A stretch of 12,513 bases of DNA from Dehalococcoidales bacterium (GTDB taxonomy: Bacteria; Chloroflexota; Dehalococcoidia; Dehalococcoidales; UBA2162), in assembly GCA_030648675.1 (NCBI GenBank), contig JAUSGV010000120.1:1-12513 (forward strand). Reading direction: 5' to 3'. Shown piece by piece: positions 7,913-12,513 of this stretch. Below the pieces are notes generated by a model, which worked only from the letters and a program-made list of their open reading frames with translations, had not been told where the DNA came from and made no database searches. The stretch's first letter is position 1; each line of letters opens with the position of its first letter. The position numbers and the translations under genes were made by a program.

Positions 7913-7960
7913 TCACCCTGAGCACGTTCACTACGTTCAGTGTAAACTCCGCGAAGGGTC
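7913..7960. repeat. Short intergenic inverted-repeat element in the regulator leader
   Basis: The outer ends, ACCCTGAGC (7915-7923) and GCGAAGGGT (7951-7959), are imperfect inverted repeats (7 of 9 pair). Inside is a small hairpin, CACT (7929-7932) with AGTG (7939-7942), and a direct repeat ACGTTCA (7924-7930 and 7933-7939). The CCCTGAGC...GAAGGGT pattern resembles short dispersed repeats I recall from many environmental bacterial genomes. It lies just ahead of the response regulator, beside T-runs, and may shape its leader RNA. No second copy is present in this window, so the repeat status is inferred. Confidence 0.4.
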
Positions 7961-8084
7961 TGGGGGTGGCGGAATGAACATAAATTGAAGCTTTTACACC
8001 AGATTCATCGTCATTTCACTCGTCAAAATGGCATCTGATGTTACTCTCTGCATAGAAGGATACAATACACGAACACAGAAGTAA

Positions 8085-8121
8085 AACGGGGTGGACGAGT
8101 ACGATGCTCGTCCACCCCGTT
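8085..8121 (-). terminator. Intrinsic terminator of the Met-rich protein gene
   Basis: A perfect 15-bp stem (AACGGGGTGGACGAG with its complement) closes a 7-nt loop. On the minus strand the second arm runs into TTTTAC, a short U-tract. It begins 24 bp after the Met-rich protein's stop codon, so that gene should be transcribed on its own, separately from the regulator-kinase pair downstream. Confidence 0.8.
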
Positions 8122-8145
8122 ACGCCGGGTTTGATTAAAGAAGTG

Positions 8146-8499
8146 TTACCAGCTCATCATACCGCGGCCGGTGGAACGATTGCCCATCATCCCGCCAGTA
8201 CCGTACGTTCCATTGGCCGTATATCCACCCATCATGCCTCCACTGCCCATCATGCCTCCAGGTCCAACATTACCGGTAGCGCTGGCATTCTGACAGAAGC
8301 TGCGCATTTCGGAAAAGTCGTTTTCGGCTACAGTCGTATTTCCGGTGAATATGTTCCGGCAGTAATCCGCCATGGCCGTCCAATTCACTGTAGGAGCCGT
8401 ATTATTGCCCGTATTCTGGGCAAAAACCGACCCGCCCAAAAAGACGAGGCCTAAACCTACGGCCAGTGCCGGTGCGGTGATCCAAATCCATTTCTTCAT
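8146..8499 (-). CDS. Small secreted Met/Gly-rich protein with GGMMG repeats, possible metal binder
   Basis: A 117-residue protein from ATG 8499, chosen because AAGGAG (8508-8513) sits 8 nt upstream and the signal peptide begins there; a frame extension to 8559 lacks these. Residues 1-27 form a signal peptide (MKKW, hydrophobic core, cleavage likely after VFA). The mature part has two similar cysteine segments, AMADYCRN (Cys47) and EMRSFCQN (Cys69), then a glycine-rich tail with Met-Met pairs at 83-84, 89-90, 104-105 and 114-115, three of them in exact GGMMG. There are ten methionines in about 90 mature residues and no histidine. I do not recognise a named family. Methionine and cysteine ligands without histidine suit soft metals such as Cu(I), but this is inference. 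The GGMMG motif is shared with the neighbouring kinase's sensor loop. Confidence 0.85.
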   Translation of the reverse strand: MKKWIWITAPALAVGLGLVFLGGSVFAQNTGNNTAPTVNWTAMADYCRNIFTGNTTVAENDFSEMRSFCQNASATGNVGPGGMMGSGGMMGGYTANGTYGTGGMMGNRSTGRGMMSW

Positions 8500-8560
8500 T
8501 TTTAGTTCTCCTTTTCTTCCGGGAGCATTTCCGCTCTCATGTTTAAGATTAACAGGCATT

Positions 8561-8597
8561 TGTGAAAATGATACTAACTAAATGTGAAGAATTTGTG
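8561..8597 (-). promoter_or_regulatory. Phased TGTG direct repeats upstream of the Met-rich protein gene
   Basis: On the plus strand TGTGAA begins at 8561 and 8583 (22 bp apart) and TGTGTT at 8594 (11 bp further). This gives motifs on the same helix face 60-100 bp upstream of the start codon. OmpR/PhoB-type regulators typically bind such 11-bp-period direct repeats, and one is encoded nearby. No clear -35/-10 pair could be assigned. The region is AT-rich, which makes chance matches easier. Confidence 0.35.
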
Positions 8598-8609
8598 TTG
8601 TTTTTGCAT

Positions 8610-9614
8610 TTAACGAGCGTCGGCTTCAACCGCCTCTCGAATCGCCCGCAAATTGGCTTCGGGTGTTTTTGGCGGGAAGGTACACCCCGGCCCCAGTATC
8701 CAACCCTTATCGCCCATAGCGATTCTCATTCCTTTTACTTCTGCTTTCAATTGAGCCGCTGACGCCACGGTCAGTCCTTCATCATGAGCGATGCCGCCGA
8801 TCACGGTCCGGCCGCCGACCATCGCTTTGCCTTCGGCTAAACCGGGATTTCCTTTCCCCCGAGCATCCCAACTGAACGCATGTACCGGGTAATCGCTGAC
8901 GGCCCGCAATAGGTTATGTTCGCGGCAAACATGCAATACATTGAATTCGGCTTTCGGCAACGCATTAAGCAGACGCAAGTCGTACGGCCGGGCAAAAGCC
9001 GCGTATTCTTTTTCGGACAGACGTTCCGTAGTTGCCCAGGCAGTTGTCGCTAAAAACAATCCGCTCGCACCGCGCTCAAAACACGCGTAGGAAAAATCGA
9101 TAAATGTTTCGGTAATTACATCGAGAGCCTGCTTCACTTTATGCGTGTGCACGCGAAGGTCATGCAAAAACGTCTGCTCGGAACCGGCCAGACGTGCGGC
9201 AATGGACAGGGGAGTGAATACCGTCATTATAAAGGGCACGTCCCCTTTCAAGTCGCGTCTGATAATTTCCAGTGCGGAAAGTTGTTCTTTGAGAACCCCA
9301 CGGTTAATGTCCAGTTTTTTAAATCTCGACCAGTCTTCCGGTGCTTTGACGGGAGCCTGTATCAATTCAGGTTCGGCATCGCCCGTATGGCGCATTTTAA
9401 CTCCCCAATCCTCGACATGGTAGGAAGCCCTCGGGTTGACCTTCATAAAATCCCAATCAAAACGCTTCTGAAACGCAAGCATCGCTTCCGCCAGCGATTC
9501 CGCGGACCACTCTTTATCAAAGAAATGCCGCCACATACTTACCGGCAAGCGGTCGACCTCCTTACTCTCGATAGCCGCCCTGATACGTTCCCAATGTGTC
9601 ATTTCCGTTTTCAT
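8610..9614 (-). CDS. Uroporphyrinogen decarboxylase (URO-D) superfamily protein, not HemE
   Basis: A 334-residue soluble protein from ATG 9614, which has AAAGGA 8 nt upstream; ATG 9632 would add six residues without such a site. URO-D superfamily landmarks are present: PVSMWRHFF near the N-terminus (24-32), LHVC (227-230), SWDARGKGN (248-256), GGIAHDEGL (273-281) and the terminal GPGCTFPPKTPEANLRAI (308-325). The Arg-rich RQAGR segment that holds the tetrapyrrole carboxylates in true HemE is absent, replaced by WRHFFDKEW. It is therefore unlikely to decarboxylate uroporphyrinogen. Relatives with this layout include corrinoid-linked methyltransferases and many uncharacterised proteins, common in anaerobes. 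Substrate unknown. It stands alone on the minus strand, 110 bp upstream of the Met-rich protein gene. Confidence 0.85.
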   Translation of the reverse strand: MKTEMTHWERIRAAIESKEVDRLPVSMWRHFFDKEWSAESLAEAMLAFQKRFDWDFMKVNPRASYHVEDWGVKMRHTGDAEPELIQAPVKAPEDWSRFKKLDINRGVLKEQLSALEIIRRDLKGDVPFIMTVFTPLSIAARLAGSEQTFLHDLRVHTHKVKQALDVITETFIDFSYACFERGASGLFLATTAWATTERLSEKEYAAFARPYDLRLLNALPKAEFNVLHVCREHNLLRAVSDYPVHAFSWDARGKGNPGLAEGKAMVGGRTVIGGIAHDEGLTVASAAQLKAEVKGMRIAMGDKGWILGPGCTFPPKTPEANLRAIREAVEADAR

Positions 9615-9637
9615 ATTTCGTATCCTTTCCACTTGTC

Positions 9638-9693
9638 ATTCCCCGCGTAGGCGGAGAATCCATCTCCCAACCATTCCGTACTTGATCCGGAAT
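9638..9693. repeat. Two adjacent CATTCC...GGAAT-type hairpins
   Basis: The first hairpin, 9638-9659, pairs ATTC/GAAT and CCGC/GCGG (one mismatch) around the loop GTAG. The second, 9673-9693, pairs ATTCCG with CGGAAT around a 9-nt loop. Both continue with AATCCA. They look like copies of short dispersed REP-like elements placed in the leader of the UroD-like gene, in the divergent gap before the deacetylase. Confidence 0.5.
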
Positions 9694-9826
9694 CCAGCCG
9701 TCTTCAGTTTTAACCTTTTACTTTTTAGCTTTTAGTTGTTAATTTACAGTCATCGTACTTTTTTATTTTTGATTTTTGCTTGTTGCTCTTTGCTTTTTCG
9801 CCTCATCCCGATTTATTATAACCTTT
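9694..9826. other. T-rich low-complexity intergenic stretch with a weak deacetylase promoter
   Basis: The plus strand is dominated by short T-runs broken by single bases (about 9700-9800), unlike the mid-GC genes around it. No gene is visible. A -10-like TATTAT (9814-9819) with a poor -35 (TTGCTT, 9790-9795, 18-bp spacing) lies immediately before the deacetylase ATG at 9827, placing a start of transcription close to the start codon. Confidence 0.4.
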
Positions 9827-10684
9827 ATGAACAAACAAAAAACGCTGGTTTTCTTCGGAGCTCATCCCGATGATGAAGCGTTTGGCGCCGGCGGCACGCT
9901 GGCCCAATACGCCGCCGCCGGAGTAAAGGTCTATTACGCTTGTGCCACTCGCGGCGAAGCCGGAGAAGCCGCCCCGGAATACCTCAAAGGATACGCATCT
10001 ATGGGCGACATGCGCTGGGCTGAGCTTGAATGTTCGGCACACACCCTCGGGTTGGCCGGTGTCATTCATCTCGGTTACCGCGATTCAGGGATGCCGTGTT
10101 CAAAAGACAATACGCACCCCGAAGCCCTTATCACCGGTCTGGTCGATGACGTCGCCGGACGCATGGTAAAAATTATCCGCAATCTCAGACCTGAGGTAGT
10201 CGTTACCTTCGACCCCATCGGCGGTTACCGCCATCCCGACCACATCGCTGTCCACAACGCTGCCGTCAAAGCATTCCACGCTGCCGGCGATCCGACGCAA
10301 TATCCGGACGCCGGAATCCCTTTCCAACCGCAAAAGCTCTATTTTTCTATCTTTTCCCGCCGATTTCTAAAGATCGCCGTAAAGCTGATGCCGCTTTTCG
10401 GCCAGGACCCCCGGCATTTGGGCGTCAACAAAGACATCGATCTGGCCGGCCTTGTCGAAGAAGATTTCCCCATAAACGCCGTAATCCATCTCACGCGGCA
10501 GGCGAAGGAAATCGGAGCGAAAGCATCCGCCTGTTACGCAAGCCAGCTCGGCGGGACTCCACGGCGCTCTTTCCTATTCCGCCTGGCCGAAAAGATTTCC
10601 CGTCGCAACGATCTGTTTATGCGCGCATACCCGCCGGTATCCGGCCGGAAAAAAGAAGGAGACTTGTTCGACGGCGTAGTATAA
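9827..10684 (+). CDS. PIG-L / LmbE-family N-acetylglucosamine deacetylase
   Basis: A 285-residue protein from ATG 9827; the frame extends to a TTG at 9776 but that would add an unlikely T-rich-coded hydrophobic tail. The zinc-site motif AHPDDE (12-17) is present, with His13 and Asp16 as expected ligands and Asp15 as likely base. GGYRHPDH (132-139) supplies His136 and His139, matching the catalytic and third ligand positions of MshB. TRGEAGE (41-47) is another family block. Members are Zn-dependent hydrolases that remove acetyl groups from N-acetylglucosaminyl compounds, for example in mycothiol and bacillithiol synthesis or GPI and antibiotic pathways. No partner glycosyltransferase is adjacent, so the substrate is not known. 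There is no visible ribosome site; see the note on possible leaderless translation. A hairpin follows the stop. Confidence 0.9.
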   Translation: MNKQKTLVFFGAHPDDEAFGAGGTLAQYAAAGVKVYYACATRGEAGEAAPEYLKGYASMGDMRWAELECSAHTLGLAGVIHLGYRDSGMPCSKDNTHPEALITGLVDDVAGRMVKIIRNLRPEVVVTFDPIGGYRHPDHIAVHNAAVKAFHAAGDPTQYPDAGIPFQPQKLYFSIFSRRFLKIAVKLMPLFGQDPRHLGVNKDIDLAGLVEEDFPINAVIHLTRQAKEIGAKASACYASQLGGTPRRSFLFRLAEKISRRNDLFMRAYPPVSGRKKEGDLFDGVV

Positions 10685-10685
10685 A

Positions 10686-10707
10686 ACCGGCTAGTCTCCC
10701 TGCCGGT
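10686..10707 (+). terminator. Weak hairpin just after the deacetylase gene
   Basis: ACCGGC (10686-10691) and GCCGGT (10702-10707) form a 6-bp GC-rich stem with a 10-nt loop, right after the stop codon. There is no T-run after it, so termination is doubtful. The rest of the gap up to the PAS kinase holds a promoter and a leader hairpin, listed separately, and no gene. Confidence 0.25.
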
Positions 10708-10820
10708 AGTATCGCGTGCTGCGGCTGTTTTCCGATTTTATTTCTGAAGGCATATAGATTTATCGGTTTTATTTGCTTTGTCAAAAACGCATTTACTCGT
10801 ATCGCCGTGGGTCCACCCAC

Positions 10821-10849
10821 TTGACACAACGCCCCTTTAATTGGATACT
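10821..10849 (+). promoter_or_regulatory. Predicted sigma-70 promoter of the PAS sensor kinase
   Basis: A perfect -35 TTGACA (10821-10826) is followed after exactly 17 bp by GATACT (10844-10849), a 4/6 -10 match. Transcription would begin near 10857, leaving a leader of nearly 100 nt that contains a stable hairpin. The spacing and -35 equal those of the predicted mod promoter. Confidence 0.55.
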
Positions 10850-10905
10850 TCATGAGAAATTTCGAAATAAACGCGTCGAGCCATCCCTAGCAAATCATAC
10901 AACGA

Positions 10906-10933
10906 CATTTCCCCGGCATTCGTGCCGGGAATG
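10906..10933 (+). other. Leader hairpin with TTCG tetraloop upstream of the PAS kinase
   Basis: CCCGGCA (10912-10918) and TGCCGGG (10923-10929) pair perfectly around TTCG. CATT (10906-10909) pairs with AATG (10930-10933) across a 2-nt bulge. The structure ends 20 nt before the start codon. It may stabilise the leader or be a third CATTCC-type dispersed hairpin. No T-run follows, so it is not a simple attenuator. Confidence 0.5.
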
Positions 10934-10953
10934 AATGAGGAAGAGAGCTAACA

Positions 10954-12513
10954 ATGGCGGTATCGCGTGACAAGTCTTCCAGGAACCCCTCTCGCAGGGA
11001 AACGGACAATTTTCCCACAAAGATCTACAACCTTTCGGATGATCTGATATGCATCGCCGACATCGACGGCTACTTAAAAAAGATTAATCCGGCATTTGAG
11101 AAATGCCTTGGTTATTCCCCTGACGAAATGCTAAACAAATCTTTTTTTGATTTTGTCCACCCCGACGATATTCAGCGTACCAAAGCTGTTATAAGAAACA
11201 AATTGGAGCACGGCATTCCGGTATTTAACTTTGAAAATCGCTACCGCTGCAAAGACGGAACATACAAATGGCTGTCGTGGACGTCGAACCCGGTCGTTGA
11301 AGAAAGAATAGTCTACGCTATCGCGAGAGATGTTACCGAGCGAAAAACGGCCGAACAAAAGATCAAAGACAGTGAAAAGCGATATCAGCAACTCTTTGAA
11401 ACGGAGTCTGACGCAATATTTCTGATAGACCTGGAAACCGGCCGTTTTCTCGAAACCAACCAGGCCGCCTCGGACATATATGGTTACACTCACGATGAAT
11501 TAATGACAAAACGCCACATTGATTTATCCGCTGAACCGGAAGAAACTCTTCGCGCGATGACAAATACACCCAAGACTATTCCGGTTCGTTACCATCGCAA
11601 AAAAGACGGCACCGTTTTCCCTGTGGAGATCACCACAAATCACATCGTTTATGACGGGCGCAGGGTTCTTTTGTGCGCCGTCAGGGACATCACCGAGCGT
11701 AAACAAATCGAAGCGGCCTGGAAGAAGAGTGAGAGCAAGTATCGTTCCCTTTTTTCCGAGATGCAAAATGGGTTTTCCCTCAACGAAATAATTTGCGATG
11801 AAAAAGGTAACCCGGTCGACTATGTGACCCTTGAAGTGAATCAAGCATTTGAGTCGTTACTCGGGCAAACTCCCGAATCGGTTCTGAATAAGAAGGTGAG
11901 TAATTTCCTGTCTAAATCTGAACTTGACCATTGGCTTGGCATTTTTGGCCCGGTCGCATTGACCGGTAAATCTGCCTCGTATGAAATGTATTCCCCATCC
12001 AATAACAGGTATTTCGAAGGAATCACCTATTCTCCTGAGAAAGGCAAGTTCGCTGTCGTCTTCCAGGACGTTACCGAGCAAAAGAAGGCTGAAGTTGAAC
12101 TGCAGCAAGCTCATGAAGACCTCGAGGTCGCCCAACGTCTCACCAAGATCGGGAGTTGGAAGTGGACAATAGCGACGAACAAAGTCACGTGGTCAAAAGA
12201 ACTTTGCCATATTCTCGGCTGGGACCCTCAAAAACCTCCACCGCCGTTTAACGAAGAAATGTCTTCTTTTTATTCTCCGGATAGTTGGAAAAAGTTGAAT
12301 GAGGTAGTAGCGAAAGCTCTGAGCAACGGACAACCATACGACCTCGAAACGACCGAGATAAAGACCGACGGAACCGTAATAATAACTAATACCCGCGGCG
12401 AAGTTGACTACGGCCCTGACGGCAAGATAACCGGTTTACACGGAACAGTCCAGGACATAATGGAACGCAAGCATTTGCAGGAACAACTAATCGCTCAGGA
12501 CCGTCTGGTTTCT
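10954..12513 (+). CDS. Multi-PAS sensor protein, likely histidine kinase, partial (C-terminus off the right edge)
   Basis: The frame is open from ATG 10954 to the last base, giving 520 residues, with no signal peptide or membrane segment, so it is probably cytosolic. Four PAS units follow one another: about 25-132, 142-252, 262-378 and 394-506. Each ends in the characteristic linker pattern: RDVTERK, RDITERK, QDVTEQKK and QDIMERK. Units 1 and 2 carry PAC-type blocks (CKDGTYKW, KKDGTVFP). The last residues LQEQLIAQDRLVS match the start of a HisKA dimerisation helix, so a kinase domain probably lies just outside the window; another output domain cannot be excluded. An AGGAAGAGAG stretch upstream serves as the ribosome site. 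The ligands sensed by the PAS units are unknown, and no partner regulator is visible on this side. Confidence 0.88.
   Translation, partial: MAVSRDKSSRNPSRRETDNFPTKIYNLSDDLICIADIDGYLKKINPAFEKCLGYSPDEMLNKSFFDFVHPDDIQRTKAVIRNKLEHGIPVFNFENRYRCKDGTYKWLSWTSNPVVEERIVYAIARDVTERKTAEQKIKDSEKRYQQLFETESDAIFLIDLETGRFLETNQAASDIYGYTHDELMTKRHIDLSAEPEETLRAMTNTPKTIPVRYHRKKDGTVFPVEITTNHIVYDGRRVLLCAVRDITERKQIEAAWKKSESKYRSLFSEMQNGFSLNEIICDEKGNPVDYVTLEVNQAFESLLGQTPESVLNKKVSNFLSKSELDHWLGIFGPVALTGKSASYEMYSPSNNRYFEGITYSPEKGKFAVVFQDVTEQKKAEVELQQAHEDLEVAQRLTKIGSWKWTIATNKVTWSKELCHILGWDPQKPPPPFNEEMSSFYSPDSWKKLNEVVAKALSNGQPYDLETTEIKTDGTVIITNTRGEVDYGPDGKITGLHGTVQDIMERKHLQEQLIAQDRLVS

Noticed and set aside
8085..8121. Idea that this hairpin could be a CRISPR repeat or attachment site
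   Set aside because: It is a single perfect stem-loop just after a stop codon with a short T-run on the gene's strand; a terminator explains it fully.
8500..8559. Longer N-terminus for the Met-rich secreted protein (20 extra residues)
   Set aside because: The extension would place charged residues before the signal peptide and contains the ribosome site of the ATG at 8499.
8610..9614. Annotation as HemE, heme-pathway uroporphyrinogen decarboxylase
   Set aside because: The RQAGR substrate-binding segment is missing and no other heme genes are nearby.
9141..9650. 169-codon plus-strand frame opposite the UroD-like gene
   Set aside because: It is an antisense shadow; the minus-strand frame has family motifs and a good ribosome site.
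9776..9826. Upstream TTG start for the deacetylase
   Set aside because: The added residues come from the T-rich intergenic stretch, and the family's N-terminus aligns with the ATG at 9827, a few residues before the HPDDE motif.
11131..11493. 120-codon minus-strand frame
   Set aside because: It is antisense to the PAS sensor gene, which is open for 520 codons with repeated PAS linkers.

Overview
The window looks like chromosomal DNA of a mid-GC (about 50%) environmental bacterium. My best guess is a Chloroflexota/Dehalococcoidia-like anaerobe. The reasons are a non-HemE uroporphyrinogen-decarboxylase-like protein, a large multi-PAS kinase, a LmbE/PIG-L deacetylase, and short hairpin repeats in the intergenic gaps. 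This is inference; no rRNA or marker gene is present to prove it. No tRNA, rRNA, CRISPR array or insertion sequence was seen.

Layout. (1) 1-1889, minus strand: a ChrA-type chromate transporter followed 30 bp later by a diacylglycerol-kinase-family lipid kinase that runs off the left edge. (2) 2024-5942, plus strand: a molybdate ABC importer operon (modA, modB, modC) with a fourth, co-oriented SLC13/ArsB-type permease. It is preceded by a promoter overlapped by two identical-architecture palindromes that look like operators, and it ends at a 30-bp perfect nested palindrome. (3) 6023-8499, minus strand: an OmpR-type response regulator and a histidine kinase with overlapping genes, and upstream of them a small secreted Met/Gly-rich protein with its own terminator. 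(4) 8610-9614, minus strand: the UroD-like protein. (5) 9827-10684, plus strand: the PIG-L deacetylase. (6) 10954 to the right edge, plus strand: a four-PAS sensor kinase cut before its kinase domain.

How the parts may work together. ChrA and Mod both handle group-6 oxyanions and share a divergent control region, so the left half may be an oxyanion transport island. The most intriguing unit is the two-component system next to the small secreted protein. The kinase's short extracytoplasmic loop and the secreted protein both carry GGMMG-type methionine clusters, a chemistry typical of Cu(I)/Ag(I) binding. The secreted protein's promoter region has TGTG motifs phased at 11/22 bp, as expected for an OmpR/PhoB-family regulator. 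I propose a metal-sensing kinase controlling a secreted methionine-rich metal binder. This is a hypothesis from sequence pattern only.
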